The translations under genes were made by a program, and so were the position numbers. A DNA stretch of 64,000 nucleotides from Monoplex corrugatus (Eukaryota; Mollusca; Gastropoda; Littorinimorpha; Ranellidae): positions 34,719,362-34,783,361 of the forward strand of contig CM060312.1 of NCBI GenBank assembly GCA_030674185.1, read 5' to 3'. Positions 44,766 through 56,095 of this stretch are shown here, one piece after another. The notes beneath the pieces are model-generated. The model made no database searches, had not been told where the DNA came from, and saw nothing but the letters and a program-made list of their open reading frames with translations. Each line of letters begins with the position of its first letter. Within the stretch, counting starts at the first letter, position 1.

Positions 44766-46212
44766 ATCACGTTCTATAGCTTTGCCCTCTGTTCCGTTAT
44801 GGAAGATTAGAGCAGTGGCAAAACGGGATAATTCTGGAAGAATAGCAAAACCTGTTGAAGAGAACGTCTTTCATATAATTCTGGAAGAATAGCATGGGAC
44901 AGTAACCAAAACCTGTTGAAGAGACGTCTTTCATCTCGACCACTGGACTGACCATTTGAAATCGGGCCATGCTCGACTGTAAAGAAGAGACCTGTGACCT
45001 TTCCTGTTGACCACTTTAACAGTTGGGCCCACAAAACGCCATGGCTGGGCCAGTATTTCCCGGTCATAAGGACATGACAGAAAAACAGACGAACAGAAAG
45101 CCAACCCGACGGACAAATCCACACGGTCACCCGATTACAATCTTCCCATTTCCTCCTGCAAGCTGAACTGAACTGGGCGGGCGAAAGGGGGGGGGGGTGC
45201 TGGCTGGCTAGTTGCTGAACTTGGGGGCTGAACTGAAAATGTGGGCGCTGACATTCTACTAATACGACTACGAGTGTGGGGCAAGTGATCCACTGGTCAG
45301 GCACTGGCTGACTAAGCCGAGTTACGTGGCATACTCAGGAGCTGGCAAGCTGACCGCTTTGGTCCCGGGCTAGCCTGGCCTGGTATCCGAGCTCAATGCG
45401 AAATAGCTTTCCGTCATTCCGTCTATTTTGGGCCCACCTTCCAAAGCCTCTGGAATGTTACCTTTCTACTTTACCATCCCCACCCACCCATCCTCCCTCC
45501 CCTCAACCCCCTCACTCTGCCCCTTCCTCTTCCTTTTCTCCCTCTCTCACCCCCCCCCCTCTCTCTCGATCCTACCTTTCCCCCCTCCTCTCGTTTTATC
45601 TCCCTCCCTGCCTGATGTACTGAAGCCCGGGCCCGAATCAGTGGACCGCGGTCAAACGCTCTCCAGCTACTGCTCTCCTTGCTCTGATGATTAGCGGTAA
45701 TTCAGGTGGAAAAGTTTTTTGGGTACACACGAGGTGGTGAAAGCGCTCTCTCTCTCTCTCTCTCCCGCTCTCTCGTCTTCATTCTCTCTCCCTCTTTGCC
45801 ACCCCCCCCCCTCACTTTGCACTTTGGGGGTTGGGGACGGGGGATATTACAGTACCCCACTTCAGCATAGATTTGAGCTCTGGAAGCTTTTTGTCAATCA
45901 ATATATGTTCTTGGAGGGGAGGTGGGAGAATGATATTCCCCGATATGTTGGCATTTGATCTGAAAACAGTACTTCGCGACAAAAGGACGGACCGCGAGGG
46001 TGTCCGACCTGAATGGCCTATCTCCTTTATTCTTTTGAAGATACACCATTATAGCAGGTAACCCTTTGGGAGGAGCTCTTTGAAAAAAAAAAAAGTTGTC
46101 TCATAGCCCTGACGTCCTAGAGGAATGAACTAGCAGAAACTCCAACTGTTATCGAGGCCAGCATTACTATGAGAGCGGTGCCCACTTTGTCTCCCTCTTC
46201 GCTCTACCTTCC
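44766..46212. other. Spacer with C/T-rich patches
   Basis: A duplicated 45-bp string ('aattctggaagaatagca' and 'acctgttgaagaga', at about 44828-44866 and 44877-44925) suggests a local tandem duplication. CT- and C-rich sequence lies at 45470-45610, 45745-45775 and 45800-45815. The 165-codon minus frame at 44807-45304 has no recognised domain. Confidence 0.5.
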
Positions 46213-46419
46213 CTAACTCTTTGACACCCGCACCCTGTCCACCAGCATACTGTATTGCCAACCATGCTAGCAAAGCAAAAACTTAACCCTATGATTCTCT
46301 CACCCTATCCACCAGCTTCCTGCAGGAAAATGGTGAATACGTGACGGAATCAAAGGGTTAAGTTTCAAAGGGTCTTTTTTTTCCAGTTGATGGATAGGGT
46401 GCGGGGATCAAAGGGTTAA
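46213..46419 (-). mobile_element. Family P foldback MITE, copy P5
   Basis: Long arm 'ctttgacacccgcaccctgt', 'accatgctagcaaagcaaaa', 'acttaaccctatgattctct', then the centre 'caccagcttcctgcagga'. The right half of the inner hairpin is deleted and mutated ('aaaatggtgaatacgtgacg'). It ends with the short arm 'agggtgcggggatcaaaggg' and TTAA (46416-46419). Confidence 0.8.
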
Positions 46420-46609
46420 GTTTACAAGACAGTCAGGTACGGCACCCATTCAGTTGTAGTACCGATTATGGTGGACCCAAATGAAAAAAAATAGTTCCAT
46501 AACTCTAAACCAGTTCGCATGGGGCAGTGAGGTGATAGTGACCTTCGGGGAAGCAAATTTTTAGGACAGGTCCTTTTTCTCTTCCTCACTGTTTTATCTT
46601 TTGGCTCGG
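46420..46609. other. Spacer
   Basis: No separate feature; part may be diverged R2 leader. Confidence 0.4.
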
Positions 46610-46825
46610 ATATATCTCCTAATTTTTGTATTTTGGTATTCATTCGTTCGTGATCTTACGTTTACGTTGACAAAGGCCGGTTGGCCGAAAATTTTCGCCT
46701 GTCTTGTCTGGTTATATTAAATACGCGTTCTGATTCTATTTTCTTCTTGTTTTTGGTGGTTGTTTTTTTTTTTCTGGTTCCTGTTTGCTTGAACGCGGAC
46801 AGTCGCACTTGTTTAGGATTTCTGG
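46610..46825 (+). repeat. Repeat family R2, copy e
   Basis: 'ctcctaatttttgtatttt', 'cgtgatcttacgtttacg', core 46666-46691 (CGTTGAC AAA, GGCC-GGTT-GGCC, GAAA), 'gcctgtcttgtctggttata', 'ttaaatacgcgttctgatt' and a tail ending 'gcttgaacgcggacagtcg'. The loop changed from AGTT to GGTT while both GGCC arms were kept. Confidence 0.8.
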
Positions 46826-46829
46826 ATTT

Positions 46830-46915
46830 CGGAGTTCAGAACCATGAAGAGAATCGGGTACTCATTCACAGTTGGGTGGACTGGAGGCCGAGTGCGCAGT
46901 CTTTGTTTAAGGTTT
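46830..46915 (-). repeat. SINE-A fragment
   Basis: On the minus strand 'cctccagtccacccaactgt', 'gaatgagtacccgattctc'. Only the middle block is present. As at 23.5 kb, it sits beside an R2 copy. Confidence 0.55.
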
Positions 46916-47374
46916 AGCTTTTTTGGTGTGTTTTTTTTTGTTTTTTTTTTTTTTTTGTGGGGGGGGGGGGTTTTTTTCACGAAGGTCCCTGGACTTTATC
47001 GAAGTCCATATAAACTCGCGCATCCCAGGAGACTTCAGAACACTTTATTACTAAATGATCGTAGCATTAGGTCCTATCAGATCTGACTTACAGCTAGTCC
47101 TCGTTCCACTACACCCAAAATACGAGCATAGGGGGGTGGGGAGGAACCCCATAACACATAAAATGTGAAACAGTAGTCACAGTGAACATGAGAACGGTGT
47201 TTTCTTTAAAGTTACACAGCGTTCCGAGTAGACGTATTTCTGTGTGCAACAGCTACAGTACGGCAAAAGACCACACCAACAGGGAAAAAGAAACAAAGGT
47301 TTGAAATTCCCTGTCAGACGTTCAGCCCCATAAACAATGGTCTGATAACAGATGACAATCGGTTGATTTTCTTT
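46916..47374. other. Spacer with T- and G-runs
   Basis: T-runs and a G-run at 46920-46975. 'tttattactaaatgatcgt' and 'ttaggtcctatcagatctg' near 47045-47085 resemble 54607-54650 ('tttattactcaagga', 'ttaggtcccactggacctg'), so an old repeat end is possible. Confidence 0.5.
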
Positions 47375-47469
47375 GTGCGAGAGAGAGAGAGAGAGAGGGA
47401 GAGAGGGAGAGAGGGAGAGAGAGGGAGAGAGGGAGAGAGGGAGAGAGGAGGAGAGGAGAGAGAGAGAGA

Positions 47470-47527
<58 letters not shown>

Positions 47528-47613
47528 TTGGTGTGTGGTGTGTGGTGTGGTGTGTGATACATACATAAATACATACATAATAATATATATACATACATAC
47601 AAATATACATAGG

Positions 47614-47657
<44 letters not shown>

Positions 47658-47690
47658 AAGAGGGGGGGGGGGGCAGACAGACAGACAGAA
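47375..47690. repeat. (GA)n, (GT)n, TATA/TACA and (GA)n/poly-G compound array
   Basis: GA/GGGAGA 47379-47469, perfect GT 47472-47526, GTGTGGT, ATACATAC and TATATA 47555-47632, GA 47633-47660, G-run 47661-47672, ACAG units to 47690. All long frames here are repeat polymers. Confidence 0.95.
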
Positions 47691-47804
47691 TGAGACATCC
47701 ACACGCAAATACACATATCGGACATATTTGACGCGTTCTAGTGAGTACAGTGTTCTCCTTCCTCGTTGATTCAGAGACTTTGACAGTGGTATGCTAGGAG
47801 TTAT
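47691..47804. other. Spacer
   Basis: No feature supported. Confidence 0.5.
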
Positions 47805-47978
47805 TTAACCCTTCGACTCCCGCACGTTGGTCACCAGCACCCTGCATTGTCAACCATGCTAGCAAAGCAAAAACTAAACCCTTTGACTCTTCCTGAAGGA
47901 AGCTGGTGGACAGGGTGAGGGAGTCAGAGGATTAAGTTTTTGCATTTGGTGGATAGCGTGCGGGAGTCAAAGGGTCAA
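47805..47978 (-). mobile_element. Family P foldback MITE, copy P6
   Basis: Starts TTAA (47805-47808) with 'cccttcgactcccgcac'. Then come the long arm 'cattgtcaaccatgctagca', an inner hairpin that has lost most of its left arm ('ccctttgactcttcctgaag'), 'gggtgagggagtcagagg' and the short arm 'gcgtgcgggagtcaaagggt', ending TCAA. Confidence 0.8.
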
Positions 47979-48051
47979 TTCATGAAATAAAAACTACCAT
48001 AACTATATGCAAGAAAATTGAGCTAAAAGATTTCCCCTTTTAAACTGTAAG

Positions 48052-48141
<90 letters not shown>

Positions 48142-48295
48142 TTGTGTGTGTGTGTGTGTGTGTATTTATGTGTGTGTGTGTGTGTATTTATGTGTGTGTG
48201 TGTGTATTTATGTGTGTGTGTGTGTATTTATGTGTGTGTGTGTGTGTATTTATGTGTGTGTGTGTGTGTGTATTTATGTGTGTGTGTTGTTTGAT
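48052..48295. repeat. (GT)n with periodic TATTTATG spacers
   Basis: About 85 bases of perfect GT, then a higher-order array in which 'tatttatg' recurs every 22-28 bases (near 48162, 48185, 48207, 48229, 48246, 48272). Three 78-87 codon frames are its translations. Confidence 0.95.
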
Positions 48296-48769
48296 TGCAT
48301 TTTAACATCTATACTTTGAAATATTTGACAAAGAGTTGACGTAAATAGGCCGCGAGGCCTAGGTCATTGAACGCCAGTCCCTACTACTAATACTAATAAT
48401 ACTTTTATCGCAAAATTACAACCCAAACTCTGGTCCCAGGAAATCCACTGACAAGACATGCATAATGATACAGAATAAAACACTAGACTATCGGTTTCAA
48501 CAACAAAAACAGTGTACTGGACTGCACACGTCACAGACCGACAGTGAAAGAAGCTACCAGATCAGTCAAACAAGACTAAATACTGGTAAACTTCAGTGCT
48601 GAGGATTAACTGGACGACTAACAGTGGTATCAGATACCTGGTTTCACACCAGTCAAAGGTAAACTGATAGGTTGTAAAAGATTGACTCATACAAAAGTAA
48701 CAGGCTCTAGTCTAGTAGAGTCTACAGTCGGTCAAGGCAGGAAGAGCTTAACACTCAGTTTTAGTTCGC
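48296..48769. other. Spacer without supported gene
   Basis: No feature supported. Confidence 0.5.
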
Positions 48770-48988
48770 TTAACCCTTTGACTCCCGCAACCTAGCCACC
48801 AACAGCAAAAACTTAACGCTTTGACTTCTTCATTCTAACTACCAGCTTCCTAACCCAAAGACTTCCTCACCCTGTGAAGTTAGTGGATAGGGTAAGCAAG
48901 TCAAAGGGTTAAGTTTGTTTTGCTTGCATGGTTCACAATGCAGGGAGCTGGTCAGCTGTTCAACAGCGTGTGGGAGTCAAAGGGTTAA
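48770..48988 (+). mobile_element. Family P foldback MITE, copy P7
   Basis: TTAA (48770-48773), 'ccctttgactcccgcaacct', short arm 'aacagcaaaaacttaac', a degraded inner hairpin with an insertion in its left arm, 'gcaagtcaaagggttaagtt', long arm 'ttgcttgcatggttcacaat', then 'gtgtgggagtcaaaggg' and TTAA (48985-48988). Both ends are intact. Confidence 0.85.
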
Positions 48989-50339
48989 ACTATAAAAGAC
49001 AGGGGTTTTAGAGATCGCGGCTGGATTCTGCTCCGTGGGTCACGTCACAAATGTCATGCTAGACTGCTACAAAACTATCATGACATATGCCATAAACTTA
49101 CACATGATTCAACACTACGCTTTGGAAAGGTTTTGATATTCTAACCAACGTACAGTATAATAAATGTCTTTGTAGTTAACTTTACTTAACACTGTCCATT
49201 CCTCTTATTTCTACGTGAAACTACACAAGACACAACAGTACTCCGTTTTGTTCTTGTTACTGTCGTTGTCGACGACGTCACTGCTTTGTGAAAGGAAGCA
49301 TACAATGGTTTAACGATAAGCTAAAAACAACTTGATAGGGAAAATCTAAATCAAGGGACTGCCCAGAGTTCAAGTGAACAGGAACAAGACGAACAAAAAC
49401 AGAGTGAAAACACATATCATGAACGAAATACGACAGATTTTTTTGGCAAAAATTAATGGTCTTCGATAACCGCACACAGAGTTCGAGACTGAGTGACATA
49501 GAAAAGAGGGGGCAGTGTGGGGCTGGGAGCGAGGAAGCAGACAGAAGGATTACCAAGCCATAATATTAGTCTCCATGTACGGCTCTTTTCACACGTTTAG
49601 TATGTTATTACCCCGAGTGATCTTTCCATAAATCATAGAGACATAGGCTTACAGAGCGCAACCTCAGAGAAACAAGCCAACAAATTAAGGACAAAAAGAG
49701 GCAGAACATATGAGAATCTTACTTTTCCAAATCAGCTGAGATAGTTGAGATCGATTTTAATTCAAAATGGAAAAAAAAATGAAATTAAACTAATACAAAA
49801 CAAAACCTACCTTTTTTGTTGGTTGTTTTTTTTTAATACGAAAATGCCCAAAAGACCGATAAGATGTCATATGCAATCATATGTAGATAGATTATAAAGA
49901 TTTTTAACATATGCATGTATGTACTTGGCTCTCTCAAAATATACGGAAAATGCATATTATATGAAATAATAATCCACTTTGATGCATGGAGTCGTATTCA
50001 TCCGGCCGCAAGGACGTTTTGTTCTGTCAGCTCTAATACAAATTCTCTAAATTTGGCAGCATGGCACTCAACAGCGGACAATGTACGATTCGCTTTCAAT
50101 GGAAGAGATATCGACAACGATAAAATGCCAAATTTAACACTTTATCGGCTGAAAATTGACTTACAAGTATGGATTTGGGGTTGGTTTTTGTTTGTTTTTG
50201 TTTTTTAGATCACTTTCCACTCACATATCCTCTGCTGTCCTTTAAAGAGATCGAGTTCGAATCACAAATAAACAAATAAACTTAAAAAACTTTAACATTA
50301 CCTGGAAAAACATCTCAGTTTTTCTGATGTCCATCGTCC
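48989..50339. other. Unique-looking spacer
   Basis: The 92-codon minus frame (49278-49556) and 97-codon plus frame (49915-50208) lack recognised domains. No repeats stand out. Confidence 0.45.
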
Positions 50340-50566
50340 TTTCGCTGTATTCAAAGTTTGAAACCGGAGATTCAGTCGTGCATACCGGTACTGCTTATTC
50401 ATGGTACGAACTCCGATCTGTCTTAAAGTACAATGAGTGCGCGATATAATACAGTTCTCTCCGGCTTCCCGGCGAACTGTTCGCAAAAGGAAAAAAGTGC
50501 ACTTTAGGTTTCTCTCGTGCAGTTCAGTTCTCTTAGAAGAGACCAGAAAGATCTGGTTAGGTGAGT
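50340..50566 (+). other. Possible non-coding first exon with strong splice donor
   Basis: The stretch is less repetitive than its surroundings and moderately CpG-rich. It ends at 'ctggttag|gtgagtatcc', a near-ideal 5' splice site with GT at 50561-50562. No start codon with a persistent frame precedes it, and no TATA box is obvious. It could equally be chance; transcript data would decide. Confidence 0.25.
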
Positions 50567-50934
50567 ATCCCCTTCGTTGCCTAGAAACACTACGTTATCG
50601 CTCGTGCAAAATAGCACGTTCTCACATAACGCCACCACACACACACACGTCGCCGTCCATGTCGGTGAAGACGTGACTGAATCTTACTGGCCTCATAACC
50701 TTCAAGATCTTCAATACCCACGGACTCTTTTATAACCCTTAGAATCCTCAATAATTCTCGAAATATTCAATAGCTCTTTCACACTCTTTTAGAACAAAAG
50801 TCCACTTGATACTCTCGACTCCTTTCGTCTCTAGCGGCCATTGTCGCGTCCTAGTGTCCGTTTGACCTGACCTAGATTTTCTGATGACCCTCAGTCCAGC
50901 TGCTAACTAGGGCAGTTAGGCAACATTCTGGGAG
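50567..50934. other. Spacer
   Basis: No feature supported. Confidence 0.5.
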
Positions 50935-51010
50935 CCGTGGGGTGTCACAGTGGTTAACACCAAGGATGTTTTACTCAACCAGACTGCAGCCCATTGTGAT
51001 GGGGTTGGTT
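50935..51010 (+). repeat. tRNA-like SINE head
   Basis: 'gagccgtggggtgtcacagt' followed by 'ggttaacacc' resembles the 5' head and A box of tRNA-derived SINEs. No B box is clear and family P copy P8 begins just downstream. Confidence 0.35.
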
Positions 51011-51020
51011 GTAAACAATA

Positions 51021-51199
51021 TTCTACTCTCTGACTCCCGCACCCTATCCACCAACTGCAAAAACTTAACCCTTTGACTCCCTCACCCTATCCACCAGCTT
51101 CCTGTAGGGTGAGGGAGTCAAAGGGTCAAGTTTTTGCTTTGTTAGCATGGTTGACGAGGCAGGATGCTGGTGGACAGGGTGCAGGAGTCCAAGGGTTAA
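51021..51199 (+). mobile_element. Family P foldback MITE, copy P8
   Basis: Short arm 'ctctgactcccgcaccctat' and 'ccaccaactgcaaaaactta', then the inner element 'ccctttgactccctcaccct', 'ccaccagcttcctg' and 'tagggtgagggagtcaaagg'. Next come the long arm 'gctttgttagcatggttgac', 'caggatgctggtggacaggg' and the end 'gcaggagtccaaggg' with TTAA (51196-51199). The left terminal TTAA is mutated to TTCT. This is one of the clearest copies for the nested layout. Confidence 0.9.
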
Positions 51200-51273
51200 C
51201 ATAGACATCATACCAATCAATAGGCTGCATCTTCTTACTTTATATAAAAATAGGAATGTACATTACTAAATCA
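51200..51273. other. Short spacer
   Basis: No feature supported. Confidence 0.5.
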
Positions 51274-51785
51274 GCCGGGCTAACATGTGCATTCATACAA
51301 CTGGGTTAACATGTACATTCATACAACCGGGTTAACATGTACATTAATACAACCGGGTTAACATGTACATTAATACAACCAGGTTAACATGCACATTAAT
51401 ACAACCGGGTTAATATGTACACTAATACAACCAGGTTAATATGTACATTAATACAACCAGGTTAATATGTACATTAATACAACCGGTTAACATGTACATT
51501 AATACAACCAGGTTAACATGCACATTAATACAACCGGGTTAATATGTACACTAATACAACCAGGTTAATATGTACATTAATACAACCAGTTAATATGTAC
51601 ATTAATACAACCAGGTTAACATGTACATTAATACAACCAGGTTAACATGTACATTAATACAACCGGGTTAATATGTACAATAATAAAACCGGGTTAACAT
51701 GTACATTAATACAACCGGTGTTAACATTGTACATTAATAAAACCAGGTTAACATGTACATTAATACAATCGGATTAACATCACAT
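51274..51785 (+). repeat. 26-bp tandem repeat, ~19 units
   Basis: Unit 'ggttaacatgtacattaata' plus 'caaccg'. Common variants are AACC[A/G]GG and TTAA[C/T]AT, in blocks that suggest higher-order duplication (for example 51361-51470 versus 51485-51590). Each unit contains the palindromes GTTAAC and TGTACA. Confidence 0.95.
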
Positions 51786-51904
51786 ATAATCAAACTATGT
51801 GATGTCTTCTCTCTGATCCTTTATGCATTTATGTACCATTAATGCGAGCCTCTCCATATCACTTTCATTTCTGAACGAAAAAGCAATGGTGGACGCACGC
51901 GAAC

Positions 51905-52459
<555 letters not shown>

Positions 52460-52960
52460 TGTTCAGGTGGGTTGGTTGGCTGGCTAACTGATTGGTAGAA
52501 AGGTTGGCTGCCTGAGAGACATAGGTTGGTTGACTGACTGGTTGATGACAAGTTTGTTTGTTTGTTTGTTTGTTGTTTGTTGTTTGCTTGCTTCTTGCTT
52601 GCTTGTTTCTTTCTCTTTTTTTTTCTTCTTCTTCTTTCTTTGTTGGTTGTTGATTGGTTTGGTTTGGTTTGTTTTTGTTTGTTTTGTTGTTGTTGTTTGA
52701 GGAGGGGACTGGCGTTTAATGGTTTTTGGTTCGTTAGCTCAGCTGTCTGCTAAGCTAGCTGGTTGGTTAATCAGTTGCTTGGTTTCTGAACTGGTTGGCT
52801 GGCTGTTGGTTGGTTGTTGCTTGCTGTGCTTGATTGGTTCATTGATGGCAAATTGGTTAGTTGGTTGACTGAGTGTTAATTGATTGACTGGCTATCTGGT
52901 TGGCTGATTAGCTTGTTGACTGGTTGATTAGTTGGTTGCCTGTTCGGTTGATTGGAGAAT
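52460..52960. repeat. TTGG/CTGG/TTTG low-order tandem DNA
   Basis: Degenerate tetranucleotide sequence (TTGG, CTGG, CTGA, GATT) with TTTG runs (52555-52580, 52660-52695). It resembles 40336-40470 and 41135-41200. Confidence 0.8.
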
Positions 52961-53518
52961 GTTGTTGTTTTTGTTGTGTTATTGTTGTTGCTGTTGTTTT
53001 CTTTTCTGCTGTCTCATATTCATATTTCTTTCATTAATTTTTAAAACGTTCACATCAGTGACAGATAGCTTGGTTGGTAGCGATATGCGTATATATGTGC
53101 GCGTGTGCTTGCGAACATATTTCAAATTGCCGATACATTTAGCAGTTTAACAGGCATCTGTTGCAATGTTAAAAGGTCGGGTGTATCAGTAATCTAGTAG
53201 CAGTATGTGAAAATGACCATTTACATTTAAATGAGCAATTTGTCATCCACAATGTTTTCGTTTTGATCTTGCATCTATTACTTTTCTTTTCCAGTGAACG
53301 TGAACAAACGCATTATTTTTAAACATCATCATGGACATATCTTTATGTATATAACCTTTGGCAGACAAACAAACGAACAACGACCATTTATCTTCCATAA
53401 AATCAATAGTGATACACTAACAGTCGGGTCCCATAAGAAATGAGACGCTGTAAGTTTCATGGCAGCGACAAACTAACATAAAAACCGAAAAAAATACCTG
53501 TCAATGAAAATAAATTTC

Positions 53519-53558
<40 letters not shown>

Positions 53559-53902
53559 CAACAATGGTGGTTGAGAAAATGAGAAAGCGAGAGAGACTGA
53601 TTGACTATTTTTAAACAGTAGAAACAGTGACCAACTATTGTAGTAGAGCCATTGTGCTTAACGCTAGAAAGTAAAGATATATCTCTCTCTCCGCCACCCC
53701 CTCCCCCTCTCTCTGCATACGTCTGCGCAAGCGTAAAACTTTGTGTGTATGTGTGTGTGTGTGTGTGGTGTAATTCTTTTTTTATTTTTTTTAATTTGCT
53801 GACATGCATGCGCGCGTCTGCATGCATGTTTGTACGCATACGTCTGAGTGCGCTGCGGCGGCAAAGTTTGAGTGTCGACTCAAGTTTTCGTTTTTTTTCA
53901 GT
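52961..53902. other. Spacer with (CT)n
   Basis: (CT)n at 53521-53556 and a short (GT)n at 53741-53767. No gene. Confidence 0.5.
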
Positions 53903-53929
53903 TGTTGTTGTTGTTGTTGTTGTTATTGC

Positions 53930-53962
<33 letters not shown>

Positions 53963-53972
53963 CGTCGTCCTC
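53903..53972. repeat. (GTT)n/(GTC)n trinucleotide repeat
   Basis: About twenty GTT units with GTC variants at the end. Long Val/Cys frames over it are rejected. Confidence 0.9.
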
Positions 53973-54544
53973 GTCGTCGTCGTTTTTGTTGGTTTGGTTT
54001 GGTCTGGTTTTCGCAGTCGGTTTGTTTTTTTTTTAAATTTTTATTGTTGATATTTTATCAGTGAAAACACCAATACAAAGGGCTTTTACTTTTCGTTTAT
54101 TTTTGTTTGTTTGTTTGTTTGTCTGTTTGTTTCGTTTCGTTTGCGCTCGGTTTTGTTCCGTTTGTTTGTTTGTTTTCTGAATCGGCGGACACAAAAATGC
54201 ATTGAACAGCAACAGCAACAGATGCTGGTTAGCAATCAAACGTGTGACCTGTGAGTGTGACCGTGGTGGAAGAAAGGTACGGCAATGTCACTCACTGCTC
54301 ACATCACCGATTGAACACTACTACCTGCCGCCGGGGCCTGCGTTTGACAGTAACTGACCATTTCACTGAAAGGAAAGATTCGTTGAGTGCATGTGTATGT
54401 GTGTGTGGGGGGGGGGGGGGGGAGGAAGAGTGAGTGTGTGTATATGTGTGTGTGTGTTCGTTCGTTGATTGAATGACTTTTCACTATGAGTGATATTAGA
54501 CGAAGTACAGCACGTGTACACGTCAAGATGACGTGTGTGTATGT

Positions 54545-54579
<35 letters not shown>

Positions 54580-55733
54580 GTGGATGTTGAACTAAATGTA
54601 AGTACTTTATTACTCAAGGATAGTAGTATTAGGTCCCACTGGACCTGTATTACAGCTAGTTCTTCCTGGACTGTACATCTAACATAAGCATTAAAATGAA
54701 ATACCGGTAGATAAATTTGAATTAAAACTAACAAATAAAAATGTCTAATCTTGGTCTGATGAATTTGAATTTAAACTAACTAAATGAAATAAAAACATCC
54801 AATTTTGGTCTGATGAATTTGAATTAAAACTGACTAAAATAAAAATGTATCATTTTGGTCTTGGAAGAGACGAGTTGAATCTTGAATTGTGTCCTGTGTT
54901 TGGCACGGGGAAAATAATTCTGTTAAGTATTTGCGGTTGGATCAGGGTACAGTTTTGTACATTTGTGTGCTTCTGCTATTTTAGAGGGATAGTAGGCCTA
55001 CTTCCGCTTTTTTTTTTTTTTCGGTCTATGGTTTGGGAGATGTCAGTTTTAAATATTTTTCCGCTCCTCTGAACAGGGATTTTTTTTAAATAAGCTTCAC
55101 TGCAACCATACCATACTGATATAGCTGGTGCATAGTCAAATTGGGATTTAAAATGGGCAGTGTAATTCGTTTTCTTCTATGTTTATAATAATACGAGAGT
55201 CTACCATGAGGCAAAAAATTCTTGGAGACAGTTTTACTGAGATAATCAACATGGACTTCCCGTGTAAGTTTTTTCGTCTCTGTGTACACCAGATGCACGG
55301 TGTTTATGAGCTTGTTCTGTATTTACACATAATTAATTGAAGATAACTCTTTGATACTTGGTGTTTTGTGCGAGAAGTTTTCACGGTTGATTTTGTTCCT
55401 GTAGAACTGACCTGCATATGGTTAGTGATATACATTCCGACACTTGGTTTGTACATAATCGTAATCTTGTGCTAAGAGCAGGTCGTCAGCAAGAATCGTT
55501 CGTTCGTTCGTTCATTTGTTTGTTTGTTTTGTTTGTTTCGTTTTGTTTTTGTTTTTATTCTGTTGAAAAGATCTGTTTAATACAGCTTTAAAACATTCTT
55601 TTTGTCATGGGCTGCAATTCCCGCGTGCATATAAATATACGAGCGGGCTTTTACGTGTTTGGCCTTTTTGTTTTTGTTTTTGTATGTTGGTCTGTTTGTT
55701 TGTTTTTTGTTGGTTTGGTTGTTTTTTGGGGTT

Positions 55734-55734
<1 letters not shown>
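53973..55734. other. Spacer with small repeats
   Basis: (TTTG)n at 54100-54135, G-run 54407-54422, GT 54440-54455 and 54549-54578. A direct repeat of about 55 bp 'aatttgaatt.aaactaac.aaat.aaa' occurs three times between 54712 and 54845. (TTCG)n and TTTG lie at 55496-55555. No gene. Confidence 0.6.
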
Positions 55735-55781
<47 letters not shown>

Positions 55782-55782
55782 C
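55735..55782. repeat. (GTT)n trinucleotide repeat
   Basis: Sixteen perfect GTT units. Confidence 0.95.
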
Positions 55783-55834
55783 TATCTCACCATTTCAGAG
55801 GTGTACACGCTGGCTGTTTTCGTGTGTCCACAAG

Positions 55835-56095
55835 CCACAAAACACTGATATGGCTCAATGGCTCACAGGACCTTAGACGTGCGTATCTGATGTTCTCCAT
55901 GGGCATTCACACACGTAGAGGGGGGGGGGGGGGGTCAGGCACTGAGCAGGTCTGTGTTTATGTTGGCTTGGGAAGACTGGAAAAATCCCCAGCCTTAACC
56001 CACCAGGCGGTACACAAGCAGACTCAAACACAGGACCTCTCAGTTGGAGGACCAGTGTCCCAACCACTCGACTATCGCACCCACCGCCTGTTTTC
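55835..56095 (-). repeat. SINE-B family, near full-length copy
   Basis: The minus strand begins with a tRNA-like head resembling a Leu tRNA: 'gatagtcgagtggttggga', 'ctggtcctccaactgagag' and B-box-like 'gtgtttgagtc'. Then come 'gtgggttaaggctgggga', 'ttccagtcttcccaagccaa', 'cacagacctgctcagtgcct', a G/C-run, 'gaatgcccatggagaaca' and 'agatacgcacgtctaaggt'. This order is one I recall from gastropod sequence. It would have been transcribed by RNA polymerase III and moved by a partner LINE. Confidence 0.7.
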
